From Bacteroidales bacterium (GTDB taxonomy: Bacteria; Bacteroidota; Bacteroidia; Bacteroidales; JAUNSR01): a DNA stretch of 64,000 nucleotides. The translations under genes and the position numbers were made by a program. Below are positions 11,601-18,925 of the stretch, one piece after another. The stretch is taken from NCBI GenBank assembly GCA_030539115.1, contig JAUNSR010000001.1, positions 109,830 to 173,829 of the forward strand. The letters are read 5' to 3'. Positions within the stretch are counted from its first letter, which is position 1. Each line of letters begins with the position of its first letter. The notes beneath the pieces were generated by a model. It was not told the origin of the DNA and made no database searches. It saw nothing but the letters and a program-made list of their open reading frames with translations.

Positions 11601-13097
11601 AATAAGGATTCTCTACCAATCCAGCTATCTATTGTTCAGGGTAAAGGCTTCGAAGAAAATAAGCTTTATGTACCTGCTCAATATGGAGCCAGAGGACTGA
11701 TGATGATAAGAAATATTACTTTTAATTACAGGAACACCTCCTCCACTTTTCTTCCCTCTTTTAATCCAATGATAGGAGATTTTCTTGGTCAAAATGGAAG
11801 CGATGGATTTGTTCCGGGTCTTGGATTTGCCTTTGGCTTGGATGGCGGTGAAGATTTTGTAAATAAGGCAATGAACAAGGGTTGGCTTATTGTAAATGAC
11901 TCGCTTACCTCTCCTGCCATATATTCTTCAACGGAAGATGCTCAGTATAAAGTTTCGATTGAGCCATTAAAAGGTCTTAAGATTGAATTGAGCGGATCAA
12001 GAGTGAGCACACAGAGCAGTCAGAATCAGTTTATGTTTTCAGATATTCCGGTTCAAAAAGGGGGAGCTTTTACAATGACAACAATCGGAATAAAGACATC
12101 TTTCAAAAATTCGGATTCAAAGAATGGCTACTCATCACAAATATTTGACAATTTTCTAAAATATAGGAATGTTATTGCAGACAGGATAAACAATTCTTAT
12201 GCAAATACAAGATATCCATCTTCAGGATTCCTAAATGGGAGCTATCTTGCCAATACTCAATTTAATCCGGAGTTAAGTTCAGCCGGATTATCCTCTGCCG
12301 ATGTTATGATTCCTGCCTTTATTGCAGCCTATACCGGCAAGGATGCAGGGAAAGTCAATTTGAATGCTTTCCCTTCTATTAAAAATATGCTGCCAAACTG
12401 GAGGATAACTTATGATGGATTAATACAAATACCTTTTATAAATAAATATGTAAAAAGCATTGTTTTAAATCATGCCTATAGGTGTACTTACAGCGTTGGA
12501 AGCTTCTCTTCTTTTTTAAACTGGGTGGCGATTAATGACAATATGGGATTTGCAATGGATGCTTTATCAAACAATCCGGTCTGTTCCTCCCCTTTTGATA
12601 TAACTTCGGTAAGCATTACTGAGAGCTTCGCCCCTTTATTGGGTATGGATGTTAATTGGAAGAACGGCATTACCGGCAGAGTGGAATTTAAAAATACAAG
12701 AAACATGAGCTTGAATATGTCTTCTGTGCAAATCATCGAGTCAACTTCAAAAGATTATACTCTTGGAGCAGGATATAAAATAGCAAATTTCAATACTATC
12801 ATTGGAATGAAAGGTGGCGGTGAGAAAAGCGTAAATCATGACCTTACTCTTAGAGCAGACTTTACTCATCGTACTCAAACTGCCTTGATAAGAAAGATTG
12901 AGGATGAATATACTCAGCCAACATCAGGAAATAAAAACATGAATATCAAATTTACTGCTGATTATACATTTAGTAAATACATAACTTTAAGGGCATATTA
13001 TGACAAACAAATAAACACTCCTTTGATTTCATCGTCTGCTTATCCAATATCAAACTCCAACTTTGGTGTAAGTATCAGATTGCTGCTGACAAGGTAG
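5631..13097 (+). CDS. sprA: SprA/Sov, type IX secretion system outer-membrane translocon
   Basis: A 2488-residue protein, the size expected for SprA of Flavobacterium and Sov of Porphyromonas (about 2,400-2,500). In those species it forms the giant single-chain beta-barrel through which type IX substrates leave the cell. A signal sequence is visible (MHKKGKYLKY then a hydrophobic segment to about residue 30). Alternating amphipathic strands, aromatic residues and conserved SprA patches such as FGVGGAEKIFGPGGV, YLDDFESSQLGYD and GTIWVNELRL run through it. A lysine-rich stretch near residues 1910-2010 looks like an inserted or exposed loop. The sequence ends GVSIRLLLTR, a plausible final strand. 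It sits directly behind ruvA. At least one client is present here: the C10 peptidase at 14111-16348 carries a sorting domain. Confidence 0.95.
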   Translation: MHKKGKYLKYLVITALGGIGICSAFAVSAGLYSRSLSISTSLDNDSSVIKNDSSKIKFPVKKTQIQSIDELQSESAIDLKDPTNVKGKIEYDEKSDTYIYKTKIGDNVISTPFSMTREEYEDYTERNLRKSYFNKKNAELIQSGSKNEFSFLDLNFGVGGAEKIFGPGGVQIKTQGSAEISFGIKQNKIDNPSLPAKSRNKLYFDFDEKVQVNVDAKVGDKLNFGMNYNTDATFDFDSKKLKLAYQGKEDEIIKNLEAGNVSMTTGSSLIRGGASLFGMKTALQFGKLNITALLAQQESTTQTVNSKGGAQTREFEFTADEYDEDRHFFLAHYFRDNYDKFISKLPYISSGVEISRIEVWVTNKKGNYEQARNIVAFMDLGESKNISNNYWVASSSVLNPSNDGNTLYKTIVNEYPDARNINLVTQALSPLSSFNIEGGSDYEKIESARKLDVNEYILNSKLGYISLKSKLNSDEVLAVAFEYTLNGKVYQVGEFSTNQENSNNTLYLKLLKGTTVNPHLPMWDLMMKNVYALNAFQIEKDKFRLNIQYMSDTTGVYLNYINAGRISGEMLLRVMNMDRLDANNETNPDTYFDYVDGYTVLPSMGRVIFPCTEPFGSYLASKIGDKVIADKYCYYELYDSTLTVARQKAEKNKFRVKGEYKSSSGAEINLNSMNVPRGSVKVTANGLLLTENSDYTVDYTMGIVMIINSSILESGANISATCENQSNFSTQRKTMYGLDMQYAYSKNFQFGATMVHLSEKPLTQKVNMDEIPINNTIYGFNASYKGESMWITNMVGKIPWVNATAPSTYNITAEYAQLVPGHSSTIKENGEVYLDDFESSQLGYDIRTPYSWQMSSTPYDPSADALFPEAAYSNDIRYGMNRALLNWYYIDRLFTQKSSSLTPSHIKKDSEQLSNHYVREVNYSEIYPNKELGYGESGILTILNMSYYPNERGAYNLDVDGMDENGNLLNPEMRWGGMMRKLETTDFETANIEYIQFWLMDPFIYDSTEVKGGDLYFNLGEISEDILKDGMKSFENGLPVDNDTTYISKTVWGRVSKKASTVYAFDNTAGARKKQDVGFDGLINDEEFFYPTYANYVERVLTKLSPSAIEKLKVDKFSPLNDPAGDNYHYYRGTDYDNDEVGILERYKHYNSVEGNSTASEDSPEKYDVSSKTVPDVEDINQDNTLNEYERYFQYRISIRPKDMQVGSNFITDKKSAKVRLRNGKEETINWYQFKVPLSDYEKQVGSIRDFKTIRFIRMFLTSFNKAVHLRFASLELMRGDWRTYSGDLTNKNSAPISKGSIDVSVVNIEENAGQLPVNYVMPPGVTRVVDPGQSQITQLNEQALSLKINDLSPSDSRAVYKKTNFDMRRFKRLQMFVHAEAPIDNIDNLKDDELCVFMRIGSDYSENYYEYEIPLSLTQAASYNNSSLSDRKAVWPESNMFNFPLSLLTDLKLKRNAEKRKNYSTVNYTTRYSVYDPDNQKNRVTIIGNPSLAEIKTIMIGVRNKSKNIKSGTIWVNELRLTDFNEKGGWAGRVNANLNVSDIASVNFGGQVETAGFGSVEQSINERRLDDYYQYNIAASVEIGKLLPQKAKISAPLFYSYANETVSPEYDPYNQDLLLSESLDNVSSKAERDSIKNLAQEVATVTSFSLANVKVNIQSQNPKPWDPSNFNLGYAFTKTDTHNPTTEYENQIDQRGNFGYSYSPFIKPWAPFSFIESKSAHLKFFKEFSINPLPNSISLYSGMRRNYFEQQLRSIELSAEGSENNIPVSFSRNFNWDRQTSISWSLFKSLRFNFSAATNARVDEPNVPVNKRLFPDEYEQWKDSVRSSLLKLGTPLKYNQSFDASYTIPLNKMPLLDWSSATLNYNAVYGWDKGVYIDEETSIGNSITNQRQVQADVKINLETLYNKSAFLKNANQKFASNKRASTSMANAKNKIARKYNQRIILKKDTVVTVKHNLNNKRVIVSAKDSKNKTYPVKYKVKDKNTIVITNKDSLPIQLSIVQGKGFEENKLYVPAQYGARGLMMIRNITFNYRNTSSTFLPSFNPMIGDFLGQNGSDGFVPGLGFAFGLDGGEDFVNKAMNKGWLIVNDSLTSPAIYSSTEDAQYKVSIEPLKGLKIELSGSRVSTQSSQNQFMFSDIPVQKGGAFTMTTIGIKTSFKNSDSKNGYSSQIFDNFLKYRNVIADRINNSYANTRYPSSGFLNGSYLANTQFNPELSSAGLSSADVMIPAFIAAYTGKDAGKVNLNAFPSIKNMLPNWRITYDGLIQIPFINKYVKSIVLNHAYRCTYSVGSFSSFLNWVAINDNMGFAMDALSNNPVCSSPFDITSVSITESFAPLLGMDVNWKNGITGRVEFKNTRNMSLNMSSVQIIESTSKDYTLGAGYKIANFNTIIGMKGGGEKSVNHDLTLRADFTHRTQTALIRKIEDEYTQPTSGNKNMNIKFTADYTFSKYITLRAYYDKQINTPLISSSAYPISNSNFGVSIRLLLTR

Positions 13098-13221
13098 GTG
13101 TTTAAAAATTTCCTGTTTGCTGAAATTTTATATCTATTGTCAATTAAAATTCCTGCATTTGACTTTTTTCTCATATATCGACACTTAAAGATAAATGCAA
13201 TATATACTCGTTATTAGTTTA

Positions 13222-13311
13222 TATCACATCCTTGTCATTTCATAACAGGATAAGTTAGGCAATTGTAAGATTACGACAAGTTTATTTCACTTCCTTGTCA
13301 TTTCATAACAG
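13222..13311. repeat. 63-bp-period direct repeat between sprA and osmC
   Basis: CCTTGTCATTTCATAACAG occurs at 13230-13248 and again at 13293-13311, a shift of exactly 63 bp, with related flanks (TATCACAT versus TATTTCACTT). The surrounding gap (13098-13348) lies between convergent genes and contains no clear terminator hairpin. The period matches the arrays after cydA, cydB, nadE, cobS and the helicase gene. Confidence 0.75.
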
Positions 13312-13348
13312 TTTTATAGTTATAAACCAAAGAGATCAAAAAGAGTTG

Positions 13349-13795
13349 CTATTGTTCAAATTTTTTTAAATCCAGATGCACACCGTTCACAATAATATGA
13401 TAGTTTACGGGAGCAATTCTGCGAAGCATCATAGCCACTCCACAATATGTGTCCATTGACATTCTAACCGCCTTTACAATTTTTGGAGTATGAAGCTCCT
13501 CTCCCGAAATAATATAGGTTACATCAAAAGAACTGTAAACCAAAGGCTGCTCCGGATCTATTGTTGCCTGAATGCCGACTTCAAAAGATTTAAACTTTTC
13601 TCTCATCTTATTCAAAAGATTAACGACATCCATTCCTGTACAGCCTCCAAGCGCAACAAGCATAAGGGCTTTCGGCCTTATGCCGGCTGTTAGCCCCGAC
13701 TCGTTCTGCGCCGTATCCAAAGTAATTACTTTGTTGTCTATAATGCCTTGAAAGACCATGTTATGATCCCATTTAACAAAAACTTCCTTTTTCAT
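13349..13795 (-). CDS. OsmC/Ohr-family protein
   Basis: A 148-residue OsmC-fold protein. Family members are thiol peroxidases that reduce organic hydroperoxides with a pair of cysteines. Both are present in the expected contexts: ALGGCTGMDV (Cys about 52) and DTYCGVAMM (Cys about 117). The N-terminal beta sheet (VFVKWDHNMVFQG) and the central helix MDVVNLLNKMREKF are also as expected. No signal peptide, so cytoplasmic. It is closer to the YhfA/OsmC group than to typical Ohr, because the second motif reads TYCG rather than the Ohr pattern. Substrate unknown. It is monocistronic, bounded upstream by the terminator at 13991-14019 and downstream by the convergent sprA end. Confidence 0.85.
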   Translation of the reverse strand: MKKEVFVKWDHNMVFQGIIDNKVITLDTAQNESGLTAGIRPKALMLVALGGCTGMDVVNLLNKMREKFKSFEVGIQATIDPEQPLVYSSFDVTYIISGEELHTPKIVKAVRMSMDTYCGVAMMLRRIAPVNYHIIVNGVHLDLKKFEQ

Positions 13796-14110
13796 ACTAT
13801 TAAATATTATTATTAAAATTCATTTTTGAAAAAAGAACATTTCTATAACATTGATAGTTCGCCCCTCCGGGCTTGAAAAATTGAAATGGCGAGTATATTT
13901 TTGAATTATACCAATATATAAATAAAATTTGATATTCTACATTTTTAAAGATATTATAATTATTATTTATTTGAGTCAAAATAAAAATAAAAAAGTCCGG
14001 AATACTCCCGGACTTTTTTAAACTATCACTGTTTGATCTATTAATATGTTTTTAAATCTTATTAATCATTTAAGAATTGATGAGAGAATAGAAAAAAATT
14101 TAATAATATA
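13796..14110. other. Intergenic region holding osmC upstream sequence and a terminator
   Basis: This 315-bp gap has AT-rich sequence, a short GC hairpin (GCCCCTCCGGGC, about 13862-13873) some 70 bp upstream of the osmC start, and the terminator of the C10 peptidase gene at 13991-14019. No small gene is apparent. Confidence 0.55.
13991..14019 (-). terminator. Intrinsic terminator after the C10 peptidase gene
   Basis: AAAAGTCCGG (13991-14000) pairs with CCGGACTTTT (14008-14017) around a 7-base loop. The flanking A and T runs make it readable as a terminator in either direction. Its position 92 bases past the stop of the minus-strand peptidase gene points to that gene as the user. Confidence 0.85.
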
Positions 14111-16348
14111 TTATTGTAAAACACTCTTAAATACTCTATTTCCTTCAGGTGTTGTTACTTTTATTATGTAAAGATTATTTGGAGCGCCGTTGAAAACAGC
14201 CTGATATGTATCGTCTTTAAAGTTTTTATTACTTTCATTAAAAATCAGATTGCCTTTTACATCCCAAATGCTGACTGAATTTATTTCATTCGGGGACTTT
14301 ATAGTGAACCCTCCGTAATTCTCAAGAGGAAGAATTAAAAACTCATCATTTTTGTTTTCATCAATTCCGCTTGTGAGAGTCACATAAACCACTTTTTCGG
14401 CAAATTCATCAGGCTTCATGGCAAATAATTCGGAAGCTTTAATATTATTAGGATCATATCTGGCTGAAACAATGTATTTGCCGACACCATGTTTAACATT
14501 GGCAGTAAATGTAAGCTGTTTCTTCTCGCCTGCTTTTATTTCAGTATTAAATATATAATTAAACCAATCGCTTGTTGCTCCATCCTGACCAAAAAGAAAA
14601 ATTCCTACGGTGGAATTATAATCGGCATTTCCTTTATTTTCAACATTCAAGGTAAATGTAGCATCTTTACCTTGAATCAATTCAGTATTTTCAATCATTG
14701 AGGTAAGAATAACATCAGCTTTTGGCTTATTGTCAGAGATAGTTGCCGAATTGCCGTCAACTTTAAGTTCATAACTAAAATTATTCGATGAGAGAGCCTT
14801 TAATCGTACTTTTTCACCTTTCTCAACATAGTAAGGATAGATTTCATAACTGCCATCTTCAATATTATCCGGTAAAGTCAGATTTAAAGGTATATTTGTA
14901 TAGATTATCTGTCCGTTTATTGAGATAGTTTTTTCACCTAAAGAAGCAACAAGTACATTGTCTTTGTAGATTCCAATTCCAAGAATGTCTTTATATGCAA
15001 TAATCCCCCAGTTTGTAATTTTTGGGAAAGTAGCTGCGAAAGCTTCATTCTTACTAACGGTAGTTTTACTGAATGTTGGAGCATTATCTAACGTTATTTC
15101 ATAAATAGGTCTGCTGTTTTCATTAGGAGGACAAATGCCAATTATCATTCTTTGGTTCAGATTATAAGTTCCACTGCCGGCTCCAAGCCCAAGATCGCCG
15201 GTTGGAACAAGTTCGGTAAGAACAAAATAGCCATTGCAATAACCTGACCATCCCCAATTGATATGAAATTTATCATTATTGTCATAACCGTCGCAAACAA
15301 AGGTGTGTCCATCTGAATTACTGTGGCCAGAATAAACTACAGGCCTTTCATTATCAAGTTCATTCCTTAAAATTGACTTCCATATATCAAGAGAATAATA
15401 ATTACGCTGAAGTTCCTGAATATTCTTATCATAGCTAAAGTTATCTCTGAGAGCCTTTGCAAGATCATAGTCTACAGCAGCACTTCCTCCTGAGGCATAT
15501 TTCATATTCACGGCTGCTCCTATATGTTTCATTAAGGTTCCTACTGCCATACAACTTTGGAGTGTTGAACTGTTAGAATATGTATCTGTCATTGATGACC
15601 AATCATAAACAACTGAAGAGAAGTCTATACCATTTTTCTGACCGACTCCTGAAGAAGGATATTGATAATATTTCATTATTTGGGCACCTGCTGTGGCTAC
15701 ACAACCGGTTGGATAATTCTTATCAATATACATGTTATATGGATAAGATTGATTCCATTCTATATTACCCAATAATGGGTCTACCTGATCGGAAAACAAT
15801 GATTTAGTAATTAAAGACTGACTTTCATCAAGCGAAACTGAGTAGTTAGCTGTCAAAGAGTTGGTTTCTTTATCGGAAAGAGAATGGTTTCCTGTCAAAG
15901 GCGAGGATCCATTATTGGAAAGAGAATAATTAACGGTCAAAGGCTCGTTTCCATTAATTGAAACTGAGGAAGCATCGCTTTTTTCTTTTATATAGGAAAT
16001 ATATTCAGAATAGTTTTCCATCCATGCCGTAAATGCAGGAGGCAAATTATCTTCAGAGATACCATTTTCAGTGGAATAGCCTAAGATTGGGGAAACTATA
16101 TCGTCGGATGCAACAATAACAAAACCGGAATTATCACTTATATTGTAGATATAAAAGTTATCATTATTGAATGAAGATAATTGGGATTTGGAAAATGATT
16201 CTTTGGCGGCAACTCTCAATGGAGCCTTAACTATTTGCGAATAAAAATCAACTGCTATTTCAAGAGCTTTGATTGAATCTATCGGTGCACCAATCGCAAA
16301 AAAGCATGTGACGAATAATGAAAAGAATAGAGTAAGCGTTTTCTTCAT
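14111..16348 (-). CDS. Secreted C10 (streptopain-like) cysteine peptidase with type IX sorting domain
   Basis: A 745-residue preproprotein. Residues 1-20 form a signal peptide. About 21-120 match the SpeB-type inhibitory propeptide (APIDSIKALEIAVDFY, then FYIYNISDNSGFVIVASDD). A four-copy 14-residue repeat spans 132-187. The C10 catalytic domain follows: nucleophile Cys216 in YPTGCVATAG and His348 in GHTFVCDG, then FHINWGWSG at 361-369 carrying the usual Asn/Trp signature. Beta-rich domains fill 400-660. The last ~75 residues (GGFTIKSP ... SVSIWDVKGNLI ... NLYIIKVTTPEG) have the look of a type A C-terminal sorting domain recognised by the type IX system, whose translocon sprA lies nearby. Expected fate: export across the outer membrane, loss of the C-terminal domain and autocatalytic removal of the propeptide. 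Relatives are interpain and periodontain. Confidence 0.93.
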   Translation of the reverse strand: MKKTLTLFFSLFVTCFFAIGAPIDSIKALEIAVDFYSQIVKAPLRVAAKESFSKSQLSSFNNDNFYIYNISDNSGFVIVASDDIVSPILGYSTENGISEDNLPPAFTAWMENYSEYISYIKEKSDASSVSINGNEPLTVNYSLSNNGSSPLTGNHSLSDKETNSLTANYSVSLDESQSLITKSLFSDQVDPLLGNIEWNQSYPYNMYIDKNYPTGCVATAGAQIMKYYQYPSSGVGQKNGIDFSSVVYDWSSMTDTYSNSSTLQSCMAVGTLMKHIGAAVNMKYASGGSAAVDYDLAKALRDNFSYDKNIQELQRNYYSLDIWKSILRNELDNERPVVYSGHSNSDGHTFVCDGYDNNDKFHINWGWSGYCNGYFVLTELVPTGDLGLGAGSGTYNLNQRMIIGICPPNENSRPIYEITLDNAPTFSKTTVSKNEAFAATFPKITNWGIIAYKDILGIGIYKDNVLVASLGEKTISINGQIIYTNIPLNLTLPDNIEDGSYEIYPYYVEKGEKVRLKALSSNNFSYELKVDGNSATISDNKPKADVILTSMIENTELIQGKDATFTLNVENKGNADYNSTVGIFLFGQDGATSDWFNYIFNTEIKAGEKKQLTFTANVKHGVGKYIVSARYDPNNIKASELFAMKPDEFAEKVVYVTLTSGIDENKNDEFLILPLENYGGFTIKSPNEINSVSIWDVKGNLIFNESNKNFKDDTYQAVFNGAPNNLYIIKVTTPEGNRVFKSVLQ
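15788..15955 (-). repeat. 42-bp (14-residue) tandem repeat inside the C10 peptidase gene
   Basis: Four in-frame units occupy residues 132-187: NGNEPLTVNYSLSN, NGSSPLTGNHSLSD, KETNSLTANYSVSL and DESQSLITKSLFSD, followed by a partial QVDPLLGN. The shared pattern is an -LT-NYSLS- core. The array lies exactly at the junction between propeptide and catalytic domain, where the zymogen must be cut, so it is a lengthened and variable activation linker. The unit is 42 bp, twice the 21-bp quantum seen in the intergenic repeats. Confidence 0.85.
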
Positions 16349-16526
16349 GTTTATTTATTTTAAGGCTGAGTATATTATTATTTTGTTGTAAATATCTTAT
16401 ATATTTATCTAATTTCAAATAAATATTTTATATTTTTCCATATATTCTTTAATAAATATCTTAGACGCCAAGTCTTTTTATTAAATTTTTTAGACAACTA
16501 TTAGTCTAATAGCACATAGAATGTTC

Positions 16527-16568
16527 GTTATACAATTTGTTTTTAGGATTCTAAACAAATTGTATAAC
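16527..16568. other. Perfect 16-bp inverted repeat
   Basis: GTTATACAATTTGTTT (16527-16542) and AAACAAATTGTATAAC (16553-16568) are exact reverse complements around a 10-base loop. It lies 34 bases past the stop of the DUF4153 gene and about 180 bases upstream of the C10 peptidase start. No T run follows on the minus strand, so it is either a weak terminator or RNA-end hairpin for the upstream gene, or a protein-binding palindrome upstream of the peptidase gene. Confidence 0.6.
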
Positions 16569-16601
16569 AACATTTAATTAATATGTCACAAAAAGATTGG
16601 T

Positions 16602-18128
16602 TTACTTTTTAATAAGAAGAATGCAATCATCAATCTTTGTAAATTCAGAATTGGACAAATTGTTTACATCAATTTTAAATTCAATGTTATTAAAGACTGC
16701 GACTGTATCCTGGCTCAATTCAACTGAAAATAAAGAATCTGGCAGCATTATATTATATACTGTTTTATCTTCCTTATACTCTTTCAAAGCAAAACTCTTT
16801 AAATTATCTTTTAAGACAGGCAAAATAATATAATGACCTATTTCTTTTGATGAACCGGCATCATAAAAAAATAGATCTCCGGTTTTGACATAATAATTAT
16901 AGGTTATATAATTATTTACATCCTTACATCTGTATGAATTTTTGCTAAATGTCTTAATTAGTGAGGAATAGTTCTCTATATCAATTTTATTATCAGCAGA
17001 AATAAGATTTACTATTTTTGTTTCAGTTGGCTCATTTTCATTGCTGTTATGACCTTTATACCAAGAGAGCATTCTTTCCGAAGGAATAAATGATAAAACT
17101 AACGAAACGGACATCAAAACGACAGCAGAACTTGAAAGAATTCTCCAGTGTGATAAGTTTTTTAAGAAAAAGACACTGCAAAAAATCAACAACAATAGTC
17201 CAAATGCTATAAGAAGTATTCTATCATTAGTAAATCCATAATTATAAATTCTAATATATACACTAACTGAGTAAAGAATTATGATAGGAATGCAGATAAT
17301 ATTAAGATATTTATAAAACCAGGTCATTGATTTATAGGAAGATATCTGACCATACATTTTTCCGGCTATTGCAAAACAAAAAAATACCAATGTCATTATG
17401 GCTATCATTCCTTTAGGCAATTCCCCAAGTATTGCAATTCTAATTATATAGGCATAAAAAATAATTGTGTATAGTATTAATGTCGGAGTTAAAATATAAT
17501 TTGCAAGTGTCTTAAAAAAAGGCTGTTTTATAAATGCCAATTCATTGTTTATCTTGGATATATAAAAATAAATAATTGGCAAGAAGCCATAAAATACTGT
17601 AGATAAAAGAATTGTGTCTTTGATGGATTGATGAGTAATTTTAATACTAAACAAAGATGTAATTGATTCTACCAACAGATTTAATATTATCCATATAAAA
17701 AGAGAAAACAATAATGTTACAATAATATTTGCCACTTTTTCAAAGAGACAATTTGAGAAACTCACATTGTCTTTTTCAAAAGGAGATGATAGAAATATCA
17801 AACCGACAAGTGCATATAGTTCAAATATAGTATCAAAAGTTAAATGAAGATTAAAAAATACCAGAAACAGATAGGGTAAAAACGAGATATAATATAGAAA
17901 TTTAAAATTCCCATCTTTTTTATTCAGCAGATTTTCAATCAAAATGCCCAATATAAAAAAGGTACTAATTCTATTATCTATTCCTTTAAAGAATCCGCTT
18001 AATGGGAAAATAGTTATATAGATAACAAACAAAAGTGTAATAATAGAGGTGAGCAGTTCAATCTTATTACTCTTTATTGATGAAGAAAAATATGATTTTA
18101 ACTCAGGCAAATAGTTTTTCATAATCAA
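16602..18128 (-). CDS. Multi-pass membrane protein, DUF4153-like
   Basis: A 508-residue integral membrane protein. Roughly ten to twelve hydrophobic segments fill residues 20-360, after which a soluble tail of about 150 residues begins near ERMLSWYKGHN. The layout, including the hydrophilic end with short beta-strands, fits the DUF4153 family of uncharacterised Bacteroidetes membrane proteins, but I identify it by overall pattern rather than a signature motif. There is a second possible start two codons in (MIMKN). The codon pattern is very AT-rich, as in the neighbours. It stands alone: cydB lies 770 bp upstream on the same strand, separated by repeats. No function can be assigned. Confidence 0.65.
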   Translation of the reverse strand: MIMKNYLPELKSYFSSSIKSNKIELLTSIITLLFVIYITIFPLSGFFKGIDNRISTFFILGILIENLLNKKDGNFKFLYYISFLPYLFLVFFNLHLTFDTIFELYALVGLIFLSSPFEKDNVSFSNCLFEKVANIIVTLLFSLFIWIILNLLVESITSLFSIKITHQSIKDTILLSTVFYGFLPIIYFYISKINNELAFIKQPFFKTLANYILTPTLILYTIIFYAYIIRIAILGELPKGMIAIMTLVFFCFAIAGKMYGQISSYKSMTWFYKYLNIICIPIIILYSVSVYIRIYNYGFTNDRILLIAFGLLLLIFCSVFFLKNLSHWRILSSSAVVLMSVSLVLSFIPSERMLSWYKGHNSNENEPTETKIVNLISADNKIDIENYSSLIKTFSKNSYRCKDVNNYITYNYYVKTGDLFFYDAGSSKEIGHYIILPVLKDNLKSFALKEYKEDKTVYNIMLPDSLFSVELSQDTVAVFNNIEFKIDVNNLSNSEFTKIDDCILLIKK

Positions 18129-18901
18129 TGGTTTTGTGTTTTATATTCTACTTAACTTTATTACAAAAAGTTTTCACTTTATTACAAAAGAAATCTGCTG
18201 TTTCATTAAAAATTTTACTGTATTACAAAATACTTATGCTGTTTTATTAAAATAATTAATTGATAATACTATCTTATTCTATTTTATAACTGTAAATAAA
18301 CATAATTTATTTATACGATTATTATAAAAACAATAATATTTAAATCGAATCATCTTTTTTTGAAGGAATAAGTCTTTTGATATCTTTTGATTATTGCGGC
18401 AGCAATTCTTATATTGTTTATAAAATTAAAGTTTTTAACCATTGAAAACCGAAACACTCTGTTCGTATCTTCAATTATAGACATATTGTTCCAATTTTTC
18501 ACTATTCGAAACTTAAGCTCAACCTGTGAATTTTCAATCACTTATATTAATATCAATCCTATCATTTCATTAAAAGTAGCAAATGGAGGAAAAATTGATG
18601 AGGCACTACATTAATATCAATCCTAACATTTCACTAAAATGGTGAAATATTAGGATTAAATAAAACCTGTTCATTTATATCATTTTGAATTACATACCAA
18701 ACTGCATTTTAATCCACAATAATCATAGCTTTCTTTCTGAAAAAAAGCGTGCATCCTTTTAAACTTCATGATGGATTGAGTAAATATCCTCTTTGGCTTC
18801 TGAAAATAAAGCATGCATCCCTCTAAACCCTGTTTTAATCGACAAGAATCATCTCTTCATTTCAAACAAGAAAAATAGATTCTTTTTATAAACTTTCTTC
18901 T
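18129..18901. other. Repeat-filled intergenic region between cydB and the DUF4153 gene
   Basis: This 773-bp gap lies downstream of cydB and upstream of the DUF4153 gene. Two repeat arrays occupy most of it (18155-18258 and 18546-18925, listed separately). A hairpin pairs TCCTAACATTTCA (18621-18633) with TGAAATATTAGGA (18643-18655), 12 of 13 positions. No convincing gene is present. A frame continuous with cydB stays open for nearly 60 codons (about 18860-18689) inside the repeat array, which I attribute to the in-frame 63-bp unit rather than to a protein. Confidence 0.65.
18155..18258. repeat. Short-period repeat ACTTTATTACAAAA
   Basis: ACTTTATTACAAAA starts at 18155 and 18176 (21 bp apart), with a variant ACTGTATTACAAAA at 18217 (41 bp further). 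A second shared block, TGCTGTTTYATTAAAA, appears at 18196 and 18237. The array begins 27 bases upstream of the DUF4153 start codon and probably overlaps its promoter region. Confidence 0.6.
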
Positions 18902-18925
18902 TCAATAAGAATCATGAGTTCCGGA
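18546..18925. repeat. Degenerate 63-bp tandem array running into the 3' end of cydB
   Basis: Six units start at about 18546, 18610, 18673, 18736, 18799 and 18862. The best pairs are 18546/18610 (ATTAATATCAATCCT in both) and 18736/18799, which match at 26 of 30 positions beginning TCTGAAAA and containing GCATCC. The last unit contains the final codons of cydB: AAGAATCAT occurs in the coding end (18908-18916) and 63 bp earlier (18845-18853), with AATAATCAT 126 bp before that. On the minus strand the units therefore read as successive decayed copies of the cydB tail. Confidence 0.75.

Noticed and set aside
18350-18614. Short frames on both strands between cydB and the DUF4153 gene
   Set aside because: They overlap the repeat arrays, have no recognisable start context or domains, and their composition is that of AT-rich noncoding DNA.
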